Assembly (NCBI GenBank): GCA_025928545.1
Contig: JAICJH010000014.1
Location: 51,992 to 115,991 of the forward strand
Direction of reading: 5' to 3'
DNA length: 64,000 nt
Source of the DNA: Bryobacteraceae bacterium
GTDB lineage: Bacteria > Acidobacteriota > Terriglobia > Bryobacterales > Bryobacteraceae
In this document: positions 33,828-42,738 of the stretch, piece by piece
Position numbering within the stretch: the stretch's first letter is position 1
Layout: each line of letters starts with the position of its first letter
The notes under the pieces: model-generated
The model's input: only the letters and a program-made list of their open reading frames with translations
Database searches by the model: none
Told to the model about the DNA's origin: nothing
Program-made: the position numbers and the translations under genes

Positions 33828-35564
33828 ATGCGCGAAACGAAATTGCTTGTGCGGTTGCTGCTGTTGTTTATTTGTGGAGCGGCGCAGGCCCAAACACCCC
33901 AGCCACCCGTTAAAGCCCGCGTTTCAGGACGCGTCACGAACCCAACCGGCGAAACACTGCGGCGGGCTGTGGTGCGCCTGCTGGGCAAAGAATCCTACAA
34001 ACAAACCGTAGATGCTAATGGCGGCTTCGCTCTGGAGGGCATCGCGCCCGGCTCGTATGTCCTGATCGTCCAGAGAACCGGCTACTCCGCGCAAAAGTAC
34101 GGAGCTTCCACTCCCCTGATCCGCGATTGCTTCAATGCCGAGCAAACCAGCATCAAGCCGGAAGACGTAGCCGCACTCCGGCAATGTGCGGCCCGGGCAC
34201 CCGGCACCGTGTTGTCGCTCAAAGCCGGCGCTGAACTGACAAACATCGCCATCAAATTGACGCCGCTCGGATACATCAGCGGACGGGTCACGAATCAGGA
34301 TGGCGAACCCGTACCTGCGTGGCAGGTGCAACCGATGCAGGCTGTTTTTGAGAACGGTAAACGGAGGCTGCAGACCAGAGGCGGAGGACGCACCGACGCG
34401 GATGGCTACTATTCCATCGGCAATCTGCTGCCCGGGAAATACATTCTGCGGGCCTACAATCTGACCGGGAGTATGTTTGCCGGCCTGAATACCGATCGCC
34501 AGGGGAAGGCCGAGACCGAAGCTGAGCGCACGACGTACTATCCAGGCTCCGGCGATCCGGCGGAGGCGTCATCCGTAGATGTAGGCTCCGGTGCGGAACT
34601 GACGGGCATGGACATCCGCCTGCTTCGCAAACGCGTTTACACAATCAGCGGAAAAGTCGACGTCCCGCCGGGTACCGCCGTGGGAGACCAGATTCTCAAC
34701 CTGAACGTCAGCGGCCAACGCAGAGCCGTTATGAATTTCATGACGGCTATTGTCCGCCCGGATGGCACGTTTGAATTCCGCGGCGTCGATCCCGGAACAT
34801 ACGTCATCTCGGGCAGTGGCGTTCTGACCCGTCCAGGAATTCCACCACCCGACCCGTTTACCGGACAGATGGAAGCGACGGTGACCACCGCGGACGTGGC
34901 CGGCCTGAAGATGACTGTTGGTACCGGTGCAACCGCCGTCGCAGTGGCCGGGATGGTGGTGAGCGAAGGCACCAAACCTCCCACTTCTCCGACGGTCCTG
35001 CTCAACGATCCGGACAGCACATATGGAAACCCGGCGGCGGCGCCGGATTCCACCGGGGCATTCCGCTTCGAGCGGAAGTTTCCTCGCTCGAAATACACCG
35101 TGAACATGCAGAGCCTACCAGCCGGATTTTTTGTGAAATCGATTCGCTACGGCAGGCAGGATGCCCTGCACAATATGCTGGACCTGACCGGCGGCGACGC
35201 AGCCATCCTCGATATCGTGCTTGCATCGAAGGTAGCGGTTATCGAAGGGGACGTGGCAGACGCCATGCCCGGGGTAGTCATTGCAGCGTGGCCCCGCATC
35301 CCGATTGCCGCGACCGACGGCGGAGTGAAATTCACCAGCCCGGATCAGAACGGAAAATTCGAAATCACCGACCTCGCGCCAGGTTCGTACTATGTCGTTG
35401 CATTCGACGACCTCGACCCCGGCCTTCTCCGCGATGCGGACTTCCTTGCACGCTTTAATGCTAACGCCGCCAACGTTTCGTTGGAGGAGGGCGGCCGCAC
35501 CTCGGCTGACGCGAAAGTGATTCCCCGCGAACAGGTAGCAGCGGAAATCGCAAAATTGCCGTAG
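33828..35564 (+). CDS. Secreted carboxypeptidase-regulatory-like repeat protein
   Basis: This 578-residue protein has a signal peptide (LLVRLLLLFICGAAQAQ) and repeated beta-sandwich units such as VSGRVTNPTGETLRRAVVRL, ISGRVTNQDGEPVPAWQVQP and YTISGKVDVPPGTAVGD. The organisation and phrases (DLAPGSYYVVAFDDLDPGLL) closely mirror the C-terminal half of the M56 protein upstream, so the pair probably arose by duplication, with this copy as a free exported version without the peptidase. It follows 13 bp after the M56 gene with a GAGGAG site and is surely in the same operon. It may compete for or present the same ligand. Confidence 0.88.
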   Translation: MRETKLLVRLLLLFICGAAQAQTPQPPVKARVSGRVTNPTGETLRRAVVRLLGKESYKQTVDANGGFALEGIAPGSYVLIVQRTGYSAQKYGASTPLIRDCFNAEQTSIKPEDVAALRQCAARAPGTVLSLKAGAELTNIAIKLTPLGYISGRVTNQDGEPVPAWQVQPMQAVFENGKRRLQTRGGGRTDADGYYSIGNLLPGKYILRAYNLTGSMFAGLNTDRQGKAETEAERTTYYPGSGDPAEASSVDVGSGAELTGMDIRLLRKRVYTISGKVDVPPGTAVGDQILNLNVSGQRRAVMNFMTAIVRPDGTFEFRGVDPGTYVISGSGVLTRPGIPPPDPFTGQMEATVTTADVAGLKMTVGTGATAVAVAGMVVSEGTKPPTSPTVLLNDPDSTYGNPAAAPDSTGAFRFERKFPRSKYTVNMQSLPAGFFVKSIRYGRQDALHNMLDLTGGDAAILDIVLASKVAVIEGDVADAMPGVVIAAWPRIPIAATDGGVKFTSPDQNGKFEITDLAPGSYYVVAFDDLDPGLLRDADFLARFNANAANVSLEEGGRTSADAKVIPREQVAAEIAKLP

Positions 35565-35565
35565 C

Positions 35566-36486
35566 ATGAGTGAAGTGCCTTTTGCCAGAATTTGCGCCGT
35601 TGCATCACTGTGGGCGACGAGCCTCGCAATCGCCCAGATTGCCCCGCCGCCTGAGTTCGAAGTAGCCTCTCTCAAGCCAGCCGCGGGCGGGCGTTTGTCC
35701 ATGCGGGGCGGCCCCGGCACCGGCGAACCGGAGCGGATTGCTTTCGAGAATGTCGACCTTCGCAGGCTGCTCGTAAGAGCTTACGGCGTCGAAGTCGATC
35801 AGATCTCCGGACCCGGCTGGATCGATTCGGAAAAATACACGATCGCCGCAAAGCTCCCCGCGGGTACTTCTGTAGCGCAATTTCAAACCATGTTGCAAAA
35901 CCTTCTGACAGAACGTCTGACTCTCAAATTGCATCATGAGACGAAAGAGTTTTCTGCTTATGAACTGACGGTCGCAAAGAACGGTCCGAAACTGATACCG
36001 GCGGCTGCCCGGGACCCCAACGATACGGAACCGGATAGGCCACCCTACGGAACTCCCGCCACCGTGACAAAGGACAAGGAAGGCTGCCCCGTCGTCCGCC
36101 CAGGCGTGTCATCAGGCAGCGGCAGTTTCGGCCCCGGTGTCTCCTGCAGCCGCTTCAGCAAGACGACGCTCCCGGATTTTGCAAAAGCTCTGGAGAATTT
36201 TGTAGCCATGCAGGAAGGCACTTTCGGCACGCAGGACAAGACTCACGTTGTCGACAAGACCGGAATCCAGGGCGATTTCGACATTACTCTCAAATTCCAC
36301 TTTGCGCCACGATTTCCCGGGCAACAACCCTTAACCCCGGGCGTGGCCGGCGATCCTGACGTCGCCGAAGGCCCTTCACTCGCAACAGCACTCGAACAGC
36401 AGCTCGGCCTGAAGCTGCAAAGATCGAAAACCATACTCGACCGCATTGTGATCGACAGCGCGAACCGGGTCCCGGCTGAGAATTAA
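35566..36486 (+). CDS. TIGR03435 family exported protein
   Basis: This 306-residue protein has a leader (ARICAVASLWATSLAIAQ) and the TIGR03435 opening FEVASLKPA. It continues with NVDLRRLLVRAYGVEVDQIS, GPGWIDSEKYTIAAKLP and LLTERLTLKLHHETKEFSAY, and a C-terminal LGLKLQRSKTILDRIVIDS. The family is expanded in Solibacter-type Acidobacteria and in some members is fused to M56 peptidases. Here it is the fourth gene of the BlaI/M56 operon, starting 1 bp after the previous stop. A role as sensor or ligand-binding component of that system is inferred. Its stop codon abuts the stop of the convergent gene with no spacer. Confidence 0.92.
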   Translation: MSEVPFARICAVASLWATSLAIAQIAPPPEFEVASLKPAAGGRLSMRGGPGTGEPERIAFENVDLRRLLVRAYGVEVDQISGPGWIDSEKYTIAAKLPAGTSVAQFQTMLQNLLTERLTLKLHHETKEFSAYELTVAKNGPKLIPAAARDPNDTEPDRPPYGTPATVTKDKEGCPVVRPGVSSGSGSFGPGVSCSRFSKTTLPDFAKALENFVAMQEGTFGTQDKTHVVDKTGIQGDFDITLKFHFAPRFPGQQPLTPGVAGDPDVAEGPSLATALEQQLGLKLQRSKTILDRIVIDSANRVPAEN

Positions 36487-38184
36487 CTACCGGCTGGAGA
36501 GAAATTTCACCAACTCCGCATCAGACATCTTCCGCGCGTCCGGGAACAGATTACTAACGATTGAACGCACGTCCGCCTTCCATTCGCGCCCACCAATGGC
36601 ATCAATCGCAAAAGCAAACCCCGCCGGATCGTTGGCGCGCATGAGTTCCTCCGCGCAACGAATTCGCAGGCTCACAGGCCGGGCCTTCTCCAGAATCGTA
36701 CGCAACCAAGGTAAAGCCGCGTCGCCAAAAGAGTTTCGCATGGCGTAAGGCTCCCCAGTGAACACCTGATCGCCTTTTTCCCCGGCCGGCTGGGCCAGCA
36801 GGAACTCAGTTATCCGGGGAAGATCTTTCGGATCCTTATGCCATGCGATCGCGACCAGGGTCTGGTCGCCGCCCATGTGATGGTCAGCGAGATTCCAGAG
36901 CACCTCATGAGCCCGCTGCGTGTGTATCTGCCCCAGCAGCGACGTGACGTCCACGGCCGACTGCGGGTCAGCGCGTCCCAGGCTCCCCGAAGCAAACGAA
37001 ATCAGCCGTTCTTCTACCCGCGCCCGAAGCTGCTGATCGATCTGAGTTCCCTCAGCCAGCGCCACCCGGGCGGCAGCAATCGCCCCCTGAAACAGCACCG
37101 GATCGTCGGAGAAAAAATATTCAATCGCACCCGGCACCATTTCCGAAGCCCGGGAACGCAGTCGCTCCATAACAACCGGCGTCGGCCCGTTCACTCGCAG
37201 CGTCTCAATCAGTCGCGGCTCCACCACGGCATCCGGCCAGTAGTAGAGAACGGCCGCCGCATAGCTGCGAACTCTCGCGCTCGCATGATAAAGATATTCC
37301 AGCACCACGCTGAGATTTTCATCGTCGGGGCGCGCCACAAGATTTGGCAGAAAGTCCGACACGACAGCGGCCGGCTCCTGCGGGTGGGCCCCGATCGCAG
37401 TCTTCGCAGCCGCAGGCAGGACCTCGATCCTGGTCCACGCCGATTGCATACGAACGTCGTTTGCTCGGCGCGCGAAAGAGCCGTAATGCGTCAGACGAAC
37501 TTCATAAATCCCCGGCTCGCTGAATCGATACTGAAGGTGGAGCGGCAAGCGGCTCCTGACGTTCGCGTCACCCAGGCGCACTATTCCTGGACACGAGGGG
37601 CCGTTGCCCCCCATCCCAAGTTGTGGATGCGCCATTGGCGCGATCAACTTCCCGTCCCGCCGCACTTCGAAACCTCCGCACGCGAAGTCCCAGGGCAATC
37701 CCATCGATGGATACGACAAACCCAGCGATCGCGGCAGCTCGACATGAATCCACACCGGCCCATCCACCCGCGCGACGCCATCAAGCGAAATCAGCGCCGT
37801 TTCCGGCAACCGCCGCACGTCCACTGGGGCGCTCCGCAATCCGTTCGAGACAACCACCAGTTTCGAAACTGCCTGTGCCGGAGCCGCGTCCGGCATCCGC
37901 GCATTGATCAGCACGTCATTCGTGTACTGAACCTCAATCGGAGCGCCGTCGATCAGCACCTGCACTCCGCAAGCCTCGGTCCCCGCGCCCTTACATCCGG
38001 CATGCGGACCATACCCGTGCCCCCAAATGGAAAACACTATTCCAGGCGGCAAAATGCCCGGTAAAGGGGTATCCGCCCGCACGATCCCATCCGGATTAAT
38101 CGTAGGAACCGCCTGCCCAAAAGCTAAGATTGGCAGAGCGAGTAACAATAAGCCGCGGATCTGCATCTTGTTATCAGACGCCAT
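36487..38184 (-). CDS. Exported protein with TIGR03437-like N-terminus and HEAT-like repeats
   Basis: This 565-residue protein has a leader (GLLLLALPILAFGQA). The N-terminal part (PGILPPGIVFSIWGHGYGP, then VLIDGAPIEVQYTNDVLINA) resembles the Ig-like TIGR03437/IPT module. The second half has alpha-helical HEAT-like stretches (VVLEYLYHASARVRSYAAAV, IAAARVALAEGTQIDQQLRA and others). ATG 38166 (MQIRGLL) is an alternative start. It is divergent from the 179-aa exported protein with only 11 bp between the starts, so the promoters must lie inside the opposing genes. Function unknown; a secreted protein-binding or scaffold role is likely. Confidence 0.75.
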   Translation of the reverse strand: MASDNKMQIRGLLLLALPILAFGQAVPTINPDGIVRADTPLPGILPPGIVFSIWGHGYGPHAGCKGAGTEACGVQVLIDGAPIEVQYTNDVLINARMPDAAPAQAVSKLVVVSNGLRSAPVDVRRLPETALISLDGVARVDGPVWIHVELPRSLGLSYPSMGLPWDFACGGFEVRRDGKLIAPMAHPQLGMGGNGPSCPGIVRLGDANVRSRLPLHLQYRFSEPGIYEVRLTHYGSFARRANDVRMQSAWTRIEVLPAAAKTAIGAHPQEPAAVVSDFLPNLVARPDDENLSVVLEYLYHASARVRSYAAAVLYYWPDAVVEPRLIETLRVNGPTPVVMERLRSRASEMVPGAIEYFFSDDPVLFQGAIAAARVALAEGTQIDQQLRARVEERLISFASGSLGRADPQSAVDVTSLLGQIHTQRAHEVLWNLADHHMGGDQTLVAIAWHKDPKDLPRITEFLLAQPAGEKGDQVFTGEPYAMRNSFGDAALPWLRTILEKARPVSLRIRCAEELMRANDPAGFAFAIDAIGGREWKADVRSIVSNLFPDARKMSDAELVKFLSSR

Positions 38185-38195
38185 CGGGAGGAGTA

Positions 38196-38735
38196 ATGTT
38201 GCACCGGCACCTGATTATGCTCGCGCTGACCATCATGCCGCCGCTCTGCTCCGCTGCGGACACTATCGCCTGGGGCTCGCCCCAAAACGGCATGCGAATC
38301 GGCATCACACCGAACTTCAAAGTTATTCTTGAGAACACCGGCGCGGTGGGTCAAACCGTCCTGATCGGCCGTACGACGGGCGTCGGCCCCATCTACTCCC
38401 TCAACCTGCTTGCAACCGCCCCGGACGGCAGGGAATTCAAGCTCTTCATGGGTGGCGTGGGAGGGGTCGCAGGATTCATGGGGCCACTGCCCCTCCGGCT
38501 GGCGCCAGGCGCGACACAGGAAGTCACTATCCCGGTGGATAAGATTTTCATGCTCGACGGGCCGGGCAGGGATCGCAAACTCAGCGAGATCCTCCGCCAG
38601 AAATATTCCGTGAGCGTTTCCCTCACAGTAGAGCAGAGCGAAGTCGATTGGGCCACTCGCTCCGACACCACATTTCGCGGACAAATCTTCTGGACGGGCG
38701 CCATCACATCCGGTAAATTCCGCGATCCTGCCTGA
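38196..38735 (+). CDS. Exported hypothetical protein, 179 aa
   Basis: The track starts at 38130, but a strong GGGAGGAG site (38186-38193) fixes ATG 38196. The signal peptide is LIMLALTIMPPLCSAAD. The mature part looks like a single beta-sandwich domain (FKVILENTGAVGQTVLIGRT, then LRLAPGATQEVTIPVDKIFM and YSVSVSLTVEQSEVDW), similar in feel to Ig-like accessory domains. I do not recognise the family. It converges on the TonB gene with a 15-bp gap. Confidence 0.7.
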   Translation: MLHRHLIMLALTIMPPLCSAADTIAWGSPQNGMRIGITPNFKVILENTGAVGQTVLIGRTTGVGPIYSLNLLATAPDGREFKLFMGGVGGVAGFMGPLPLRLAPGATQEVTIPVDKIFMLDGPGRDRKLSEILRQKYSVSVSLTVEQSEVDWATRSDTTFRGQIFWTGAITSGKFRDPA

Positions 38736-38750
38736 CGACGCTTTACTTCC

Positions 38751-39752
38751 CTACTTCGGAATGTTGTACATGAACGACATCTGGAGCACGATCCGGTCGC
38801 CCTTGAAATCCTTCGGCAGCGGCGGGAGCTTATTCGAAGCGCTGATCGCCGCAACGGAGGCATTATCCAAAGCCTTCGCGCCGGATTGCCCGTCGAAAAC
38901 AATCTTCGTAATGGTGCCATCGTTCGCGACCGCGAACTCGAGCGTCACCACTCCCCGCTGCCCCAGACGCGCCGCCGTCGGAAACACCGCCGCCCAGTTC
39001 GTCTTCACAGCAGCCAGCACCTGTTGCAGATAAGGCTGAAAATCCACACCCATCGGATCGCTCTTCAATTGAAAGCTGGACAAGCGGGCTGCCGACGGCG
39101 GGAGTTGCAAGCCGCCTCCCACCGACAAGTCCGACGATTCGCCAATCCGATTCCTCGCCGCCGACGCGCCGCCATTCGAAAGCGATTTCAATGCCTCCTG
39201 AATCGGATCGCCGGGCGCCGTCAACTTGCCGCCCCCGCGCGGCGCCGCATGAAGCTGCGGTGAATCCTCTATCACCATCTTCGGAGCGTCCGGCTTCGGC
39301 AAATCGACTGGCGGCAATGTCGCGGGCGGTGGCTGATTACGCGCCGTCTCACCCGGATTCTGCGGCGGCGGAGTCACGGGCGGCGCAACCTGAGGCCGTG
39401 GAGGCGCGATCGGCTGCGGTGCGGGCGCGGGCGGCGCAGCCTTCGCGGCTCTCGGCGCAGGCTCGGTGAGTTTAGGCGATGGCGCCGCCGGCGCCGACAT
39501 CATCAGCTTCGCCACAGGCCCCTTATTCGGGGCCTTCTGGGTCAGTTCTTTTGGAATGTAAAGCGGAGTGACATGAGGAACGTATTCGGGCTCCGGCGGC
39601 AAGGGCTCATACGTGCCGCCCTTGATCACAAACAACAGCGTGATCGCCACAACGTGAAAAGCGGCCGAACCAGCCGCGGCGCGTTTCCACCGTGGCCAGT
39701 CTCCGCTGTTATCGCGGACCAACAGGAAATTCGGTTCCTCTATGGTTTCCAT
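38751..39752 (-). CDS. TonB-family energy transducer
   Basis: This 333-residue protein has a cytoplasmic N-terminus, one membrane helix (AAAGSAAFHVVAITLLFVI, about 26-45), a long Pro/Ala-rich periplasmic linker (about 60-170) and a C-terminal TonB domain. The TonB domain includes YLQQVLAAVKTNWAAVFP, RGVVTLEFAVANDGTITKIV and ALDNASVAAISASNKLPPLP. It would couple the proton-motive force to outer-membrane receptors; ExbB/ExbD are not in the window. The start overlaps the 3' end of the Gfo/Idh gene, placing TonB at the end of the lipid A transcription unit. It could instead be a TonB paralogue of unknown partner. Confidence 0.85.
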   Translation of the reverse strand: METIEEPNFLLVRDNSGDWPRWKRAAAGSAAFHVVAITLLFVIKGGTYEPLPPEPEYVPHVTPLYIPKELTQKAPNKGPVAKLMMSAPAAPSPKLTEPAPRAAKAAPPAPAPQPIAPPRPQVAPPVTPPPQNPGETARNQPPPATLPPVDLPKPDAPKMVIEDSPQLHAAPRGGGKLTAPGDPIQEALKSLSNGGASAARNRIGESSDLSVGGGLQLPPSAARLSSFQLKSDPMGVDFQPYLQQVLAAVKTNWAAVFPTAARLGQRGVVTLEFAVANDGTITKIVFDGQSGAKALDNASVAAISASNKLPPLPKDFKGDRIVLQMSFMYNIPK

Positions 39753-40711
39753 CCTGTGGCTTGGGAGTAGGCCGCGAGTGTCTTGCCCACAACTCCCGCA
39801 TGCAGCTCAATTCTATCAAGCACCGCGAGAGCCACCTCTAATGTGCGACGCGCCACGGATCCGTTCAGTTTCGGCGTATTCCGCGTCGTGACCGCGTCCA
39901 GAAACGCATCGAACTGCAGCTTCAAAGGCTCGCCCGTCTTTACGGAAAGTTGATCGAATGCAAGCCCCGCGTCTCCCCCGACCGTACATACCGCCGCGGT
40001 CTGTTTCGCATAATCCACGGAAATATATTGGCTTGGCTGGAAGATTCGAAGCTTGCGGATCTTCTCCGTCGAAACCCGGCTCGCCGTCAGATTCGCCACA
40101 CAGCCATCCGCGAATTCCAGCCGCACATTGGCAATATCGACTTTCGGCGAAAGAATTGAGATTCCCGCTGCCCGAATTTCCGTCAACTCGGCCTTCGCCA
40201 GCGCCAGAACAATATCCAGATCGTGGATCATCAGATCCAGCACCACATCCACATCCAGACTCCGCAGCGTAAACATGCTCATCCGGTGAATCTCGAAAAA
40301 CAGCGGCAGCGTTGCGAGCCGCTCCAGTTCCATAACCGCCGGATTAAAGCGCTCCAGATGCCCGACCTGCAGTATCCGCCGATTCCGCGCCGCGGCATCG
40401 ATCAATCGATCCGCGTCCGCCAGAGAAGACGCGATTGGCTTCTCGATCAACACGTCGATCCCGGCTTCCAGCAACCGGCAGCCTATTTCCGCATGAGCCG
40501 ACGTCGGCGCGGCAATAATGGCTGCATCCACCTGACCGATAATCTCGTCGAGTGAAGTGGTACCGATCACCTGATACTGCGCCGCATGCTCGTTGGCGCG
40601 CCGCGCATTCAGATCCACCACGTGTGTCAGCCGGGCACCGGAGTTTTCCGAAACCACGCGCACATGATTGCGCCCAAACGCCCCCGCTCCGATCACCGCT
40701 ACCCGAATCAT
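39740..40711 (-). CDS. Gfo/Idh/MocA-family oxidoreductase in the lipid A operon
   Basis: This 323-residue protein has an N-terminal NAD(P)-binding fold (IRVAVIGAGAFGRNHVRVV), the family EKP motif (DVLIEKPIASSLADAD, around residue 94) and the C-terminal sheet domain with DLMIHDLDIVLALAK. It overlaps lpxI by 4 bp and so belongs to fabZ-lpxA-lpxI. In Leptospira and Acidithiobacillus a Gfo/Idh/MocA enzyme, GnnA, oxidises UDP-GlcNAc as the first step towards amide-linked lipid A; a similar sugar-nucleotide role is plausible here, but no GnnB aminotransferase is visible in the window. Confidence 0.88.
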   Translation of the reverse strand: MIRVAVIGAGAFGRNHVRVVSENSGARLTHVVDLNARRANEHAAQYQVIGTTSLDEIIGQVDAAIIAAPTSAHAEIGCRLLEAGIDVLIEKPIASSLADADRLIDAAARNRRILQVGHLERFNPAVMELERLATLPLFFEIHRMSMFTLRSLDVDVVLDLMIHDLDIVLALAKAELTEIRAAGISILSPKVDIANVRLEFADGCVANLTASRVSTEKIRKLRIFQPSQYISVDYAKQTAAVCTVGGDAGLAFDQLSVKTGEPLKLQFDAFLDAVTTRNTPKLNGSVARRTLEVALAVLDRIELHAGVVGKTLAAYSQATGWKP

Positions 40712-41520
40712 CCCAATGCCTCCATCCCGACTATCGCAATCCCGGCCACGTTTGCCTTCACCACCAATTCGTCGCGATCCAGCAACAATGTCCGTCCGGC
40801 ATCCACCGCAAGAGCACTGGCGTTCGTTTCCACCATGACATCGATCGTGTGCGGCCCGATGGCGGGCACATCGAAAAGCAAATGCCGCCGCCGCGCGGAA
40901 GCCTTCACCACGGAGAGCCGTTTGCCTTCCACCAGACTCGCGGCGCGCCGCAACATCGCATCCGTGCCTTCCATGGCTTCAAGGGCTACGCAGGCCCGGT
41001 CGGCAATCGCCACGCTCTGGCCTAAGTCCAGACTCGCCAGCGCATGCGCAATCCGACGCCCGTACGCAATATCGCGCTCTTCATCTGAGTTCACTTTGCG
41101 TTTCGTAATTGCGCCCATTTCGGCCAGCAGAGGCTTCAGCAGCAGTGTGGAATCCACCAGCGCAATGCCCTCGTCCAGCAAAACCTTCTGGATCGCGCCA
41201 ATCAGCGAATCCGTATTCTGCAACGGCAGCGCCACCAGAACCTTCACCAGCTTCCAATCAGGCCGAATCGAAGAAAATATTTTCGCGTGCTTCACCTGGC
41301 CGGCCATCATGATCTGCGTGATGCCTTCCAGATGGCAGATCTCGATCAGGCGGCTCAGTTCACCCAGCGAAACCCAGTAGCAACGCGCGGCCACCTGCTC
41401 CACTTCCTGCGACGCTTCTTCCCGGATGGCAATCGCGACAGCCTCATCGCCCTGCTTTCGCGCGGTCTCGAGCGCCAGCACCGGAAACCGGCCATTACCG
41501 GCGATGATCCCGTACTTCAT
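40708..41520 (-). CDS. lpxI: UDP-2,3-diacylglucosamine diphosphatase, LpxI type
   Basis: This 270-residue DUF1009 protein has the family start YGIIAGNGRFPVLALETARK, the central GQVKHAKIF and the C-terminal RRHLLFDVPAIGPHTIDVM. LpxI hydrolyses UDP-diacylglucosamine to lipid X using a different mechanism from LpxH, and is the form used in many Alphaproteobacteria and Acidobacteria. It overlaps lpxA by 4 bp and the oxidoreductase by 4 bp. Confidence 0.93.
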   Translation of the reverse strand: MKYGIIAGNGRFPVLALETARKQGDEAVAIAIREEASQEVEQVAARCYWVSLGELSRLIEICHLEGITQIMMAGQVKHAKIFSSIRPDWKLVKVLVALPLQNTDSLIGAIQKVLLDEGIALVDSTLLLKPLLAEMGAITKRKVNSDEERDIAYGRRIAHALASLDLGQSVAIADRACVALEAMEGTDAMLRRAASLVEGKRLSVVKASARRRHLLFDVPAIGPHTIDVMVETNASALAVDAGRTLLLDRDELVVKANVAGIAIVGMEALG

Positions 41521-42296
41521 CCCTTAATAACGCCGCGCTCCGACGACGCGATGAAATCGAGCAGCACCTGAAGCTCAGCCGAGGCAGGAACTTCTTCCCG
41601 AATACGCTCCACCGCCTGCGACGTATTCAGTCCCGCGCGAGTCAGCAGCCGCAACGCAGTCTGCAATCCCTCGATCGAAGACTTATCAAAACCGCGCCGC
41701 GTGAGCCCGATGGAATTCGCGCCGAACACCTGCACTTCGGGCTGGTGGCTTGTCAGCGAATACGGCATCACATCCTGCTTGATCACGCTGTAAGGCCCGA
41801 CAAACGCGTGCCGCCCGATCCGGCAGAACTGATGCACGCCGCTGTAAGGACTGACATCGGCCCACTCTTCCACGGTGACATGCCCGGAAAGGCCCACGCT
41901 GTTGCCGAGAATCACGTGATTCCCGATAGTGCAGTCGTGCGCGACGTGGGCATACGTCATCAGGAGGCAATCATCGCCAATCGTCGTGTAAAGGCCGCCG
42001 CCCACCGTACCGCGATGAATGGTCACGAACTCGCGGATCGTATTCCGGTTGCCTATTCGTGTGAATGCCCGTTCGCCCCTGTACTTCAAATCCTGCGAAG
42101 CCGCGCCAACCGAAGAATAGGGGTAAAAAAGATTATCTTCGCCGATGCTCGTCGGCCCCTCCACATACATGTGGGCCATCAGATTCGTCCGGGCGCCGAT
42201 TTCCACCTCGGCTCCAATCACGCAGAAGGGGCCGATTTCAGCGTCGGGATGGATGCATGCCGCCGGATCAACGATTGATGTCGGATGTACCGGCAT
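41517..42296 (-). CDS. lpxA: UDP-N-acetylglucosamine acyltransferase
   Basis: The track starts at 42368; I use ATG 42296 (259 aa), preceded by GGAGGAGA inside the end of fabZ. The protein is a left-handed beta-helix of hexapeptide repeats. The catalytic His lies in HVAHDCTIGNHVILGNSVGL, and HQFCRIGRHAFVGPYS and the C-terminal helical domain (RRGFDKSSIEGLQTALRLLT) are typical of LpxA. It transfers a 3-hydroxyacyl chain from ACP to UDP-GlcNAc, or to UDP-GlcNAc3N if GnnAB products exist. This is the first committed step of lipid A synthesis. Confidence 0.95.
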   Translation of the reverse strand: MPVHPTSIVDPAACIHPDAEIGPFCVIGAEVEIGARTNLMAHMYVEGPTSIGEDNLFYPYSSVGAASQDLKYRGERAFTRIGNRNTIREFVTIHRGTVGGGLYTTIGDDCLLMTYAHVAHDCTIGNHVILGNSVGLSGHVTVEEWADVSPYSGVHQFCRIGRHAFVGPYSVIKQDVMPYSLTSHQPEVQVFGANSIGLTRRGFDKSSIEGLQTALRLLTRAGLNTSQAVERIREEVPASAELQVLLDFIASSERGVIKG

Positions 42297-42738
42297 TCTC
42301 CTCCGGTTTGTCCTCAAGCTTGCACATGATCTCGGCCTCAGCCACCAGCACGCCATCGACGGTGACATGGCCGGCCATTTTGGCGACAGTCCCCTTGCGC
42401 CGGATGACTTTCATGTCGATGCGAAGCTGATCGCCCGGAACTACCGGTTTGCGGAAGCGCGCGGCATCCACCGACACGAGGAAGACCAATTTCTTATCGC
42501 GGTCGGGGATCGAGCTCAGCACCTGAACGCCGGCAGTCTGCGCCATGGCCTCAACGATGAGGACACCGGGCATTACCGGGATGTCGGGAAAATGACCGAG
42601 AAAGAACGGTTCGTTGATGGTGACGTTCTTAATTCCGACGATGTGATCGTCGTCCATTTCAATAATCCTGTCAACGAGGAGGAAGGGATAGCGATGCGGC
42701 AGAATCTGCCGGATCTGGTTAACATCCATGAGAGTCAT
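42268..42738 (-). CDS. fabZ: 3-hydroxyacyl-[acyl-carrier-protein] dehydratase
   Basis: The track starts at 42798, but MTLMDVNQIRQILPHRYPFL at ATG 42738 (156 aa) is the normal FabZ N-terminus; ATG 42729 is possible. The hot-dog fold active site is seen in HRYPFLLVDRI and GHFPDIPVMPGVLIVEAMAQ (catalytic His and Glu). It competes with LpxA for hydroxyacyl-ACP, which explains the frequent fabZ-lpxA linkage. The 3' end overlaps lpxA by 29 bp. Confidence 0.95.
   Translation of the reverse strand: MTLMDVNQIRQILPHRYPFLLVDRIIEMDDDHIVGIKNVTINEPFFLGHFPDIPVMPGVLIVEAMAQTAGVQVLSSIPDRDKKLVFLVSVDAARFRKPVVPGDQLRIDMKVIRRKGTVAKMAGHVTVDGVLVAEAEIMCKLEDKPEENAGTSDINR

Noticed and set aside
36838-38064. 408-aa plus-strand ORF
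   Set aside because: Antisense to the exported HEAT-like protein; rich in His, Arg and Pro, as expected for a shadow frame.
42297-42368. Upstream start for lpxA
   Set aside because: It would add 24 residues encoded inside fabZ that do not resemble LpxA; ATG 42296 gives the normal N-terminus.
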